This document shows, piece by piece, positions 1 through 7,171 of a stretch of 14,119 nt of DNA. The notes under the pieces are model-generated. The model saw only the letters and a list, made by a program, of their open reading frames with translations, was not told where the DNA came from and ran no database searches. Position numbers and translations under genes: made by a program. Each line of letters begins with the position of its first letter. Within the stretch, counting starts at the first letter, position 1. The DNA lies in assembly GCA_903929655.1 (NCBI GenBank), contig CAIYVS010000009.1, positions 1-14,119 on the forward strand. Direction: 5' to 3'. The DNA is from an uncultured Bacteroidota bacterium (GTDB lineage Bacteria > Bacteroidota > Bacteroidia > Chitinophagales > Chitinophagaceae).

Positions 1-1
1 A

Positions 2-430
2 AGAATAGGCGTATTCACAGACCTAGTGACCGTGTGCGAAAATCTGGCAGCACATTTTAAAGAATGCCATGCAGCATTTCTTGAAGCCAATTATGACGAA
101 CAAATGCTGGAACAAGGCCGCTACCCGCTTTATTTAAAAAACCGCATACGTGGTGGCAAAGGACATCTATCCAACCGCCAGGCACTGGAATTGTTTATGA
201 CGCATAGGTCTGCATCCATGAGTCATTTATTTTTGTCCCATCTTTCAAAAGAAAATAATGATCCCGAACTGGTGTATGAACTGTTCACAAAAAACGCAGA
301 CACCACGAATATTGTTATTGCATCACGATACAAGGAAACTGAAGTTTATGATATAGAGATAAAGCCGCCTGCCTCTTCTTTCAGCAAGAAAAAACCCATC
401 GCAAAACCTACGCAAATTTCTTTATTTTAA
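2..430 (+). CDS. YycJ/WalJ-like MBL-fold metallohydrolase, C-terminal part (5' end outside window)
   Basis: This is the 3' end of a gene that starts before the window: the frame is open from base 2, with residues RIGVFTDLVTVCEN ahead of the first possible internal start (GTG at 26). The text matches what I recall of the C-terminal part of YycJ-like metallo-beta-lactamase-fold hydrolases: ECHAAFLEANYD at the front, GKGHLSN at nt 155-175, and SHLSKENN at nt 236-259, whose His belongs to the family's late conserved block. YycJ-type proteins are metal-dependent hydrolases, and Bacillus members have been linked to DNA exonuclease activity and mutation avoidance. The catalytic HxHxDH motif would lie upstream and cannot be seen. 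The protein ends in a short Lys/Pro-rich linker and the peptide QISLF, which resembles a sliding-clamp-binding motif. It converges on the 2H phosphoesterase gene with 11 bases between the stops. Confidence 0.85.
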   Translation, partial: RIGVFTDLVTVCENLAAHFKECHAAFLEANYDEQMLEQGRYPLYLKNRIRGGKGHLSNRQALELFMTHRSASMSHLFLSHLSKENNDPELVYELFTKNADTTNIVIASRYKETEVYDIEIKPPASSFSKKKPIAKPTQISLF

Positions 431-441
431 TCCCATGAATT

Positions 442-1044
442 CTATAACCTGAATTCCGCTACTATCTTATATTTACCCTCCTGCTCAGCATCTCTTCTCA
501 GCAAAGTAAGAGAATCGGCAATAAATTTATTCTCATACTTTTTATCTTTAAACAGGTCCCATACCTTATCAGTATTGGTCTTGCTCATGCCCCTTGCAAT
601 CGTTATATGCGGCTCATATGAAAACTGCAATTTTCGTTTTTTATCTATAGCGCTGCATAACTTCAGCGCCGGGTAAATAGCTTTGATGATGGCTGTAAAA
701 TAACTATGTGGTTTTGGCTGGATATAAACAGTACCCGACGAATGCATACAACCATAATCTTCCAGCCATATAAAAGAGGCCCTTATCTTTCCTTTCAGCG
801 CAGCACCCAGGGATGCAACAATGGATGTTTCATTTTGTGAATTACCGGAAAAATTCACGATCGATATGTGAGGCAATGAATACCTCCCTGGGTAGTTACC
901 AATAATTTCTGCTACTTTTTTCTTTGAGAACGTAACATCGTTCGATACCTTTTCATCAGGATTCATTACCAAAAGATACTCCTCAAGCAGAGCTGGTGTT
1001 GGTAAAGAAAATAAGGATGATTGCACGGCCTCGGAATAATTCAT
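442..1044 (-). CDS. 2H phosphoesterase superfamily protein (2'-5' RNA ligase-like)
   Basis: A 200-residue protein with the two signature tetrapeptides of the 2H phosphoesterase superfamily: H59-I-S61 (in LPHISI) and H146-I-T148 (in EPHITIAR), 87 residues apart, each in a hydrophobic beta-strand context. In this superfamily the paired HxS/T motifs form the active site, acting on 2'-5' or cyclic phosphodiester bonds in RNA or nucleotides. The true substrate cannot be read from sequence, and '2'-5' RNA ligase' is only the usual database label. Length fits a stand-alone 2H protein. The ATG at 1044 is the natural start. On the minus strand a weak -7-like TATCTTTA lies at 1053-1060, close to this start. 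The gene diverges from the AsmA-like gene and shares an upstream region of about 120 bases with it. Confidence 0.85.
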   Translation of the reverse strand: MNYSEAVQSSLFSLPTPALLEEYLLVMNPDEKVSNDVTFSKKKVAEIIGNYPGRYSLPHISIVNFSGNSQNETSIVASLGAALKGKIRASFIWLEDYGCMHSSGTVYIQPKPHSYFTAIIKAIYPALKLCSAIDKKRKLQFSYEPHITIARGMSKTNTDKVWDLFKDKKYENKFIADSLTLLRRDAEQEGKYKIVAEFRL

Positions 1045-1130
1045 TAAGACATTAAAGATACCGATTTACTTTTTTTATCCCAATATTCTAAAAACTCATC
1101 TATAATTAACCTATAGTACTTTTATAATGG

Positions 1131-1138
1131 TATTTTTG
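1131..1138 (+). promoter_or_regulatory. Bacteroidetes -7 box of the AsmA-like gene
   Basis: TATTTTTG is an exact match to the Bacteroidetes -7 consensus TAnnTTTG. No clear TTTG -33 element is seen at the usual distance. It lies inside the first codons of the longest open frame (ATG at 1127), so transcription should begin after that ATG. This supports the internal ATG at 1166 as the true start, leaving a leader of roughly 20 bases. Confidence 0.7.
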
Positions 1139-1165
1139 CAGCCGGATCAAACAATTTTGGAATAC

Positions 1166-3835
1166 ATGCAAACAGGAAAAATAATCAAACGTATCTTTTT
1201 GACCATTGGCATAATATTGGGTCTTTTTATTATAACTGCTATATTAGTTCCTATCCTCTTCAAGGATAAAATAATGGCTCTGGTGAAAAAGGAGCTGAAC
1301 GAACAGCTGAACGCCACTGCCGATTTCAAAGATGTGGACCTTTCCCTGTTTCGCAGTTTCCCCAGCCTGTCTGTAAGTATTGAGGGCCTGAGCATCGCAA
1401 ACAAAGCCCCCTTTCAGGGCGATACTCTCATTTCAGCCAAAAGCATAGATGTGTCACTCGACCTCATGAAAGCCATAAAAGGAACATACGACATCACCAA
1501 TATCGGACTTATTGATCCACGCATACACGCACTCGTAAACAAAAAAGGAGAAGCCAACTGGAATATCACCAAGCCGACACCTCCTACTACCCCCGCGGCT
1601 CCATCCAAACCATTTGCAATAAAACTGCGACATTATGCCATTGAGAACGCATTTATCGAATACCGCGATGAACAAGCCACAATGTCCTGCATCATCGAAA
1701 ACCTCACGCACAAAGGCTCCGGCGACTTCAGCTCCGATGCTTTCACGCTCAAAACCACAACAGTCGCAGATGCTATTAGCTTTGCTTACGGCAACATCCC
1801 CTATCTCTATAAAGTAAAAACTTCCATTGACCTTGATATTGATATAGACAACAAAACCAACAAATACAGCTTCAATACCGAAAAAATACAACTCAACGGC
1901 CTCCGTCTCAGCACAAAAGGATTTGTACAATTACCCGATTCATTAAATACCTTAATGGATGTGCAATTCAGCACACCGTCGAACGATTTCAAAGACATCC
2001 TATCACTAGTGCCTGGCATTTATCAAAACAATTTTAAAGACATCAAGACAAGCGGTAAAGCAAGCCTCTCGGGCTATGTAAAAGGCACCTACAACGCAAA
2101 GAAAATGCCTGCATACTCTTTAAACCTTTCAGTAACCGACGGCTCATTTCAATACCCCGATTTGCCCCAGAAAGTTTCAGATATCCAGGTCAAACTCCTT
2201 GCCAGCAACCCCGATGGCATTACAGACCATACAGAAGTTGACATTGAAAAAGCACACCTTGTTTTTGGCAGTGCACCATTCGATCTCCGCATGTTGTTGA
2301 AGAACCCAATTTCAAACCCATGGACCGATGCCACAGCCAAAGGCATTATCGATCTCTCTCAAATGGGCAAATTCATGAAGTTGCCCGACGGCACAAAACT
2401 CACAGGTGTTATAAAAGCCGATGTATCATTTAAAGGCCCCATCATGGCCGCCACAAGGCAGCACTACGATAGCGTTTATGCAGCAGGCACCGTAGGTATC
2501 ACCGACCTCAACTACGCCTCTAAAGACTACCCCGATGGCGTAAGCATCACAAACCTGCTCCTCACCTTCAATCCCAGGAACGTAACAGTAAGCGGTCTAA
2601 AAGGCCAATACATGAAAACCAATTTCACTGGCGATGGAAGCATCAACAACCTCCTCGGCTATTACCTCCACAATGAAGCACTCAATGGCTCACTCAACCT
2701 CACCATTGATAAAATGGACGTAAACAAATGGATGGGCACCCCATCCAGCACCGAAACCAAAACTGCACCATCTACCACCGCCTTCCTCGTACCCGCCAAC
2801 CTCGACCTCAGCCTCCATGCACAGGCAGGAGAGATCAAATACGACAACCTGGTACTCACATCCGTTTCAGGTGGCCTTGCCATAAAAGACGAAACTGTAT
2901 ATCTGCAAAACCTGACAGGCAAAGGCCTCGACGGCACCCTCAAAATAGATGGCTACTACTCCACCAAGAACGACAAAAAGAACCCCGACATATCCCTCTC
3001 CTACGATGTCCAGAACCTGGACATCACCAAAACATTCACCACATTCAACACCGTTCAGAAAATGATGCCCGCCGCAAAATACATGTCAGGCAAAATGACC
3101 ACCAAGCTCAACCTCAAAGGCAAAATAGGTCCCGACATGATGCCAGTTCTTAATTCACTAACAGGCGATGGCAACCTTCTTGTCCTCGAGGGCCTGCTCA
3201 GCAACTTTGCACCTACAAACATGTTGGCAGACAAACTCAATCTCTCCCAGTTCCGCAACATCAGCCTCAAAGACCTGAAAATATTCTTTAGCTTCGAGAA
3301 CGGACGCGTTACAGTAAAACCATACAACTTTAAGATCGGCGATATAGCAGCCGAAATAGCAGGTAGCCACGGCTTCGACCAAAGCATAAACTACGGCGCC
3401 AACTTCACAGTGCCACGCAGCATGTTAGGCACCCAGGGCAATGCAATGCTTAATGACCTCGTAAACAAAGCCACAGCAAAAGGCATTCCTGTAAACCTGG
3501 GCGACAAAATAAACTTTGCAGCCACCATTGGCGGCACCCTTACCAGCCCCAAAATAGAAACCAACCTTAAAAACGTAGCGGGCGATGCAGTCAACAATGT
3601 AAAACAGCAGATCGTGCAGGAAGCACAGAAAAAAATAGACAGTGTCAAAAACATAGTGAAAGACACCGCAAAAGCCATCAAGACGCAGCTCGTAAACGAT
3701 GCCAAACAGCAACTGCAAAACCAGATCCTTCAAAACAAAAAAGACTCCACACAAAAATCGCAGAACACACTCAACGACGCTAAGAAAAAAGCAGAAGAGA
3801 AAGCAAAAGGAGCTTTAAAGAACATTTTTAAATAG
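1166..3835 (+). CDS. AsmA family envelope protein
   Basis: With the start at 1166 the protein has 889 residues. Residues about 10-32 form one strong hydrophobic segment after KIIKR, a signal anchor that leaves the rest in the periplasm. The next block (VKKELNEQLNATADFKDVDLS, then SLSVSIEGLSI) is typical of AsmA N-terminal domains, which belong to the AsmA/TamB/VPS13-like bridge proteins thought to carry or organise lipid between membranes. A Pro/Thr/Ala linker follows at about 138-149, then long alternating beta-strand sequence. The AsmA C-terminal region is near 640-760 (LTGDGNLLVLEGLLSNFAP and following). The last 85 or so residues are Lys/Gln/Ala-rich and probably helical or coiled coil. 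The frame is open from 1127, but a promoter box at 1131-1138 overlaps those codons, so I reject that start. Coding-strand G is unusually low, which leaves long antisense frames open. Confidence 0.88.
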   Translation: MQTGKIIKRIFLTIGIILGLFIITAILVPILFKDKIMALVKKELNEQLNATADFKDVDLSLFRSFPSLSVSIEGLSIANKAPFQGDTLISAKSIDVSLDLMKAIKGTYDITNIGLIDPRIHALVNKKGEANWNITKPTPPTTPAAPSKPFAIKLRHYAIENAFIEYRDEQATMSCIIENLTHKGSGDFSSDAFTLKTTTVADAISFAYGNIPYLYKVKTSIDLDIDIDNKTNKYSFNTEKIQLNGLRLSTKGFVQLPDSLNTLMDVQFSTPSNDFKDILSLVPGIYQNNFKDIKTSGKASLSGYVKGTYNAKKMPAYSLNLSVTDGSFQYPDLPQKVSDIQVKLLASNPDGITDHTEVDIEKAHLVFGSAPFDLRMLLKNPISNPWTDATAKGIIDLSQMGKFMKLPDGTKLTGVIKADVSFKGPIMAATRQHYDSVYAAGTVGITDLNYASKDYPDGVSITNLLLTFNPRNVTVSGLKGQYMKTNFTGDGSINNLLGYYLHNEALNGSLNLTIDKMDVNKWMGTPSSTETKTAPSTTAFLVPANLDLSLHAQAGEIKYDNLVLTSVSGGLAIKDETVYLQNLTGKGLDGTLKIDGYYSTKNDKKNPDISLSYDVQNLDITKTFTTFNTVQKMMPAAKYMSGKMTTKLNLKGKIGPDMMPVLNSLTGDGNLLVLEGLLSNFAPTNMLADKLNLSQFRNISLKDLKIFFSFENGRVTVKPYNFKIGDIAAEIAGSHGFDQSINYGANFTVPRSMLGTQGNAMLNDLVNKATAKGIPVNLGDKINFAATIGGTLTSPKIETNLKNVAGDAVNNVKQQIVQEAQKKIDSVKNIVKDTAKAIKTQLVNDAKQQLQNQILQNKKDSTQKSQNTLNDAKKKAEEKAKGALKNIFK

Positions 3836-3916
3836 ATAAAATAAAAAATATAACCGAAACTTAAAAACCAGCGCTATATTAATTAAGTGGTATTCAGGCA
3901 ATTTGAAGCAATTTAA

Positions 3917-3947
3917 TTTGGATAAGTCGCCTAGTTAATTAATTTTG
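3917..3947 (+). promoter_or_regulatory. Consensus Bacteroidetes promoter of the DUF3276 gene
   Basis: TTTG at 3917-3920 and TAATTTTG at 3940-3947 with a 19-base spacer match the Bacteroidetes primary sigma factor pattern TTTG-N(17-23)-TAnnTTTG. A start of transcription about 7 bases downstream would leave a leader of roughly 25 bases before the GTG at 3979. The remainder of the 143-base gap after the AsmA-like gene shows no clear terminator. Confidence 0.8.
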
Positions 3948-3978
3948 CCCTGCTATTTAACACATAAAATCAAGATTT

Positions 3979-4395
3979 GTGGCGTACGAAAATAAAAACT
4001 TTAGCGGAGACCGTAATAACGACAACCGTAACAATGAGAGTCTGTTTAGCAAGCGCATAAAAGCCGGCAAGAGAAGAACTTACTTTTTTGATGTCCGCGC
4101 AACACGTGGAAACGATTACTTTATCACCATCACTGAAAGCAAAAAACGCTTTGACGACAATGGCTACGACAGGCATAAAATGTTTCTGTATAAAGAAGAC
4201 TTCAACAAGTTTTTGACTGCACTTACTGAAACCATTGGCTATGTAAAAACAGACCTGATGCCCGATTTTGATTTTGATGCGTATAACCACGATCAGGAAG
4301 CAGAAGAAGCTACTGTTCCGTCGTCCGAAGGCAGCTCTGACATTATCAGCAGCAGCCACGAAGATGGCGCAGGTGTAGATGACTGGAAGATCTAA
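3979..4395 (+). CDS. DUF3276 / PUR-alpha-like nucleic-acid-binding protein
   Basis: A 138-residue protein of the DUF3276 family, whose members adopt the PUR repeat fold found in Pur-alpha and in the Borrelia protein BpuR, and bind single-stranded DNA or RNA. The core at residues about 20-95 is well conserved: SLFSKRIKAGKRRTYFFDVRAT, then NDYFITITESKKRF, then HKMFLYKEDFNKFLTAL and VKTDLMPDFDFD. The N-terminus is Asn/Arg-rich, and the C-terminal 40 residues are acidic and Ser-rich, probably disordered. The start codon is GTG, chosen because the family begins with a short M-A-(Y/F)-x-N stretch and no ATG fits. It has its own consensus promoter and a strong terminator just downstream, so it is probably monocistronic. 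Its targets in Bacteroidetes are not known to me. Confidence 0.88.
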   Translation: MAYENKNFSGDRNNDNRNNESLFSKRIKAGKRRTYFFDVRATRGNDYFITITESKKRFDDNGYDRHKMFLYKEDFNKFLTALTETIGYVKTDLMPDFDFDAYNHDQEAEEATVPSSEGSSDIISSSHEDGAGVDDWKI

Positions 4396-4415
4396 ATATA
4401 CCCCTCAATATATTT

Positions 4416-4449
4416 AAGTAGTCCCGTGCATGCGGGACTACTTTTTTTA
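4416..4449 (+). terminator. Intrinsic terminator of the DUF3276 gene
   Basis: An 11-bp perfect stem (4416-4426 pairing with 4433-4443, core AGTAGTCCCG/CGGGACTACT) with a 6-base loop, followed by a run of T to 4448. It begins 20 bases after the stop codon of the plus-strand gene and has the classic rho-independent layout. Confidence 0.92.
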
Positions 4450-4472
4450 TTAAAAGGTTCCACTACACTAAA

Positions 4473-4505
4473 CAAAAAAAAGGTCCCGGTATTAGCGGAA
4501 CCTTT
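4473..4505 (-). terminator. Intrinsic terminator of the ftsX-DUF3098 unit
   Basis: Read on the minus strand this is AAAGGTTCCG, a 7-base loop, then CGGGACCTTT running into seven or more T. The stem is 10 bp with one G-T wobble. It lies 24 bases past the stop of the DUF3098 gene and faces the plus-strand terminator, so each convergent gene has its own stop signal. An alternative longer-loop pairing (4453-4461 with 4497-4505) is possible but less likely. Confidence 0.85.
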
Positions 4506-4529
4506 CTTATACGTATCTATCAATGATTT

Positions 4530-4877
4530 TTATGCCGTTGTCTCTTCCTGTGGTTTCTTCATGATCGCATATACCTCCAATGCAAAACCAAGCAGAATAA
4601 CAATAGGTGCCAGTGTCACGCGGCGGAAACTATATATCTCATCATATAGAAACTTATGCGGATCAGGACTTTTACCTCCACTCATCAGCATAAAGCCTAT
4701 CAGTATCAGTACCACACCACCTATCATCCATGTATAATTGCTCTTATCAAAGAGGAAAGTCTGGTTGCCCCTGGGCTCATTGCTCTTAGCACTCACCTTT
4801 GCACTGCTTGCCGCTGGTTTGGCTGCTGTTGCAGCTTTTGGTATAGGTGTTGATTGTGTTTTATTTGCTGTTGCCAT
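4530..4877 (-). CDS. DUF3098 family two-helix membrane protein
   Basis: A 115-residue protein with a low-complexity Ala/Lys/Ser/Pro N-terminal tail (1-35), a short conserved entry FLFDKSNYTWM (41-51), a first membrane helix at about 51-66, the loop GGKSPDPHKFLYDEIYSFRR (a conserved feature of DUF3098), and a second helix at about 88-106. Both ends are probably cytoplasmic. DUF3098 genes in Bacteroidetes characteristically follow ftsX, as here, which suggests a role near the division or cell-wall machinery, but the molecular function is unknown. In many relatives an undecaprenyl-diphosphatase gene comes next, whereas here a terminator ends the unit. A -7-like box lies only 5 bases before the start, so the gene may also have its own promoter or be read through from ftsX across a 106-base gap. 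Confidence 0.87.
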   Translation of the reverse strand: MATANKTQSTPIPKAATAAKPAASSAKVSAKSNEPRGNQTFLFDKSNYTWMIGGVVLILIGFMLMSGGKSPDPHKFLYDEIYSFRRVTLAPIVILLGFALEVYAIMKKPQEETTA

Positions 4878-4882
4878 ATTTA

Positions 4883-4890
4883 CAAATGTA
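4883..4890 (-). promoter_or_regulatory. Possible -7 box before the DUF3098 gene
   Basis: On the minus strand TACATTTG matches TAnnTTTG. It ends only 5 bases before the ATG at 4877, so a transcript from it would be almost leaderless. No good TTTG -33 element is seen at the normal spacing. It may be functional or a chance match in AT-rich sequence. Confidence 0.4.
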
Positions 4891-4983
4891 GGAAAAAAGT
4901 CAAAAGGTTAGATTTAATTATTTCATTATAGATTTTTTCATTTGTCTCTTCAAAACATCTTCAAATGCTCAATTCTTAATTTA

Positions 4984-5841
4984 TCAATATAGGTCATCTA
5001 CATGCATTTTAAGATATTTTAATACAGACCTGTGCGTACTGAGCATAGATATCAGGATTCCCATCACCACCATACCAATCATCAACAATGCAAACATTGT
5101 AGTGCTTTCCAGCAACTTCAGTTCGGGCAATTGGTTCTGTGCAAAATAAATAACCATCCATAGGCCTGCCACCGATATAAGACCGCTCACCATCCCATTC
5201 ACAAAAGCCCTCCGGTCAAAAGGCCTCGAGATAAACCAGCGCGTGGCACCCACCATCTGCATGGTCTTTATTAAAAAACGGTTGCTGAACATAGCAAGCC
5301 TCACCGTATTATCGATAAGGAAGATCACGACAATAAACAATACAATAGAAATACTCCCTAGTATAATGCCGATCTTACCAAAAGTATTATCCATCTGGTC
5401 CACCACCACCTTCGACCATGTTACATCCCGCACCACATTGCTCTGCATAATAAACTTCCTGATCTTCTGCAGGCTATCCTTATTTACATACTCCTCGTGC
5501 AGCTTCAAAGTTATAGAAGTGAACAAAGGATTATAACCCATAAAATCCAATATGTTTTCCCCTTCCACCTGGCTCTCCAACTTTATAGCCTCGTCCTTCG
5601 TTATCACCCTGCTATCCCTCACAAAAGGCTGTTTCTCCAGTATAGCCTTCATTTTCTGTACGTTCTCATCCTTCGTATTATCATGAAAATCTACCTGCAC
5701 CTCCAGGTCCTCCTTAAAAGCGCGGCTCAAAGCCCTGCCATTTATCACCAGCCAGCCCAATATCCCCAGCAGGAACAACACCAGGGATACACCCATGATG
5801 GCGTAGAAATAAGATGGTTTTGCTTTTTTTCCGTTAGCCAT
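4984..5841 (-). CDS. ftsX: Cell division protein FtsX
   Basis: A 285-residue FtsX, the permease-like partner of the ATPase FtsE. In the family FtsEX acts at the division site in the inner membrane and passes ATP-driven motion to periplasmic cell-wall hydrolases. The layout is right: a short basic cytoplasmic N-terminus, TM1 at about 12-34, a periplasmic domain at about 35-155 (with the family's FV..SRVITKDEA region), then TM2 about 157-176, TM3 about 213-234 and TM4 about 247-269. The cytoplasmic block DNTVRLAMFSNRFLIKTMQMVGAT (177-200) is the most conserved FtsX signature. ftsE is not next to it, which is common in Bacteroidetes. The DUF3098 gene follows downstream. A TACATTTG -7 box lies upstream. 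Unlike AsmA, its coding strand is G-rich, because the plus strand is C-rich over both genes. Confidence 0.93.
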   Translation of the reverse strand: MANGKKAKPSYFYAIMGVSLVLFLLGILGWLVINGRALSRAFKEDLEVQVDFHDNTKDENVQKMKAILEKQPFVRDSRVITKDEAIKLESQVEGENILDFMGYNPLFTSITLKLHEEYVNKDSLQKIRKFIMQSNVVRDVTWSKVVVDQMDNTFGKIGIILGSISIVLFIVVIFLIDNTVRLAMFSNRFLIKTMQMVGATRWFISRPFDRRAFVNGMVSGLISVAGLWMVIYFAQNQLPELKLLESTTMFALLMIGMVVMGILISMLSTHRSVLKYLKMHVDDLY

Positions 5842-5865
5842 TGATTATTACCTATACTTAGGCTT

Positions 5866-5873
5866 CAAATGTA
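5866..5873 (-). promoter_or_regulatory. Bacteroidetes -7 box of ftsX
   Basis: On the minus strand TACATTTG matches TAnnTTTG and lies 24 bases upstream of the ftsX ATG, giving a leader of about 17 bases. A convincing -33 TTTG is not present. The 130-base gap here is divergent and must also hold the promoter of the arginase-fold gene, for which only a weak TATTTTTA at 5945-5952 is seen. Confidence 0.6.
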
Positions 5874-5971
5874 TGAAAAAAGTAGGGAAGGAACATTGAA
5901 TTAATAAATTCAAAGCCCTGAACTTTAAATTCCATGCAAATGAGTATTTTTAATCACTTTTATAAACACAC

Positions 5972-7105
5972 ATGCAGGATTTAAGAGCTTTTTTTGAAGC
6001 AGAACATTTTATTGAAACCAAAACGCGAGGCACTTATCAGCCTTTGCAACTGGGTGCTAATATAAAATGTGCCACCACAGACAATTTTGATTGGGAAGAT
6101 GCAGACATCGTAATAGTTGGCTGCGGCGAGCGCAGGGGCGAACAGGACGACGCATATTACTGCGGGGCGCCTGATGCAGTACGCGAACAATTATATAAAC
6201 TATACAACTGGCACCCCGCAGTACGGATAGCAGATGCAGGGAATATCCGCTGCGGCGCGACACTGGGCGATACGAGGGCCGCATTGCTCGCCGTACTGGA
6301 AGAAATTCACCAGGCGGGCAAGATTGCCTTAGTTATAGGTGGAAGTCATGATCTTAGCTTGCAACAGTACGAAGTATTTAAACGATCAGAGCAACTCATA
6401 ACAGTAGCCGTGGCAGATATGCTCATCGATCTCGACGAAACTGAGACCATCACGTCGCGCAGCTACCTCATGGATATGCTCACATCCCAACCCAATTTTG
6501 TGGGGCACTACAGTCATATTGGTTTCCAGAGCTACTATGCACACCCCAAGATGCTCGAGACACTCGACAAAATGCGCTTCGACTTCTTCAGACTGGGCAA
6601 AGCAAGAGAGCATATAGAAGATATGGAGCCCGTTCTCAGGTCCAGCAACATGTTCAGTTTCGACATCAACACCGTGCGCTACAGCGATTCCCCGGCAAAT
6701 GTACACGGATCACCAAACGGGTTTACCGGCGAGGAAGCTTGTATGCTGACACGCTATGCAGGCATGAGCAATAATCTCACATCTTTTGGCATCTATGGCT
6801 ATAATAACACGGATGATATGCACCATATGAGTGCCATACTCATAGCACAAATGATGTGGTATTTTGTGGATGGCTACCTGGTAAGGAAAACAGAAGCAAG
6901 ACTGGTGGAAAGGGAAGAATTCTTATTATTTAATGTAGCATTTACAGACAATGACACCATCTTCCTGAAAAGCAAGCGAACCAACCGTTGGTGGATGAAG
7001 CTGCCTAACGGCGTGTACGTGCCCTGCTCCTATAATGATTACCTGCAGGCCAGCAAAGGAGATATACCGGAACGCTGGTTGAGGGAACAGGAGCGCTTAT
7101 TGTAA
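5972..7105 (+). CDS. Arginase/formimidoylglutamase-fold protein with incomplete metal site
   Basis: A 377-residue protein of the ureohydrolase (arginase/agmatinase/formimidoylglutamase) fold, of the divergent type often annotated as formimidoylglutamase in Bacteroidetes. The first metal motif is visible as GGSHDLS at 123-129 (His126). In the place of DAHxD it has D149-M-L-I-D153, so the His is lost. In the place of the DxD motif it has D231-I-N233 followed by TVRYSDSP, so one Asp is an Asn. The rest looks conserved: SRSYLMDML, HIGFQSYYA, PNGFTGEEACMLTRYAGM, and a C-terminal extension with FLKSKRTNRWWMKLP, which is not part of classical arginases. With fewer ligands than a binuclear Mn site needs, it may be a non-catalytic or re-purposed relative. 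It is divergent from ftsX and precedes a toxin-antitoxin pair. Confidence 0.82.
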   Translation: MQDLRAFFEAEHFIETKTRGTYQPLQLGANIKCATTDNFDWEDADIVIVGCGERRGEQDDAYYCGAPDAVREQLYKLYNWHPAVRIADAGNIRCGATLGDTRAALLAVLEEIHQAGKIALVIGGSHDLSLQQYEVFKRSEQLITVAVADMLIDLDETETITSRSYLMDMLTSQPNFVGHYSHIGFQSYYAHPKMLETLDKMRFDFFRLGKAREHIEDMEPVLRSSNMFSFDINTVRYSDSPANVHGSPNGFTGEEACMLTRYAGMSNNLTSFGIYGYNNTDDMHHMSAILIAQMMWYFVDGYLVRKTEARLVEREEFLLFNVAFTDNDTIFLKSKRTNRWWMKLPNGVYVPCSYNDYLQASKGDIPERWLREQERLL

Positions 7106-7145
7106 AACCCCTTTCCTATAAAGAGAAGTATTCATTTAAATAACG

Positions 7146-7153
7146 TATTTTTG
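7146..7153 (+). promoter_or_regulatory. -7 box of the DUF2281/PIN toxin-antitoxin operon
   Basis: TATTTTTG, an exact TAnnTTTG match, lies 18 bases upstream of the antitoxin ATG at 7172. No TTTG is seen at the expected -33 distance. This is the same octamer as before the second toxin-antitoxin unit in this window. Confidence 0.65.
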
Positions 7154-7171
7154 CATACAGAATGAATTGCT

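Noticed and set aside
1127..1168. ATG at 1127 as start of the AsmA-like gene
   Set aside because: It lies upstream of and overlaps a TAnnTTTG promoter box, while the ATG at 1166 gives a normal signal-anchor N-terminus.
1454..3754. Several open frames of 60-158 codons antisense to, or in another frame of, the AsmA-like gene
   Set aside because: They are explained by the G-poor, C-rich coding strand, show no recognisable domain or promoter, and overlap a clearly conserved protein.
4426..4737. Plus-strand open frame of 103 codons opposite the DUF3098 gene
   Set aside because: It begins inside the terminator hairpin of the DUF3276 gene and is antisense to a recognisable family.
5497..5844. Plus-strand open frame of 115 codons opposite ftsX
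   Set aside because: Antisense shadow of a well-conserved FtsX sequence. No domain seen.
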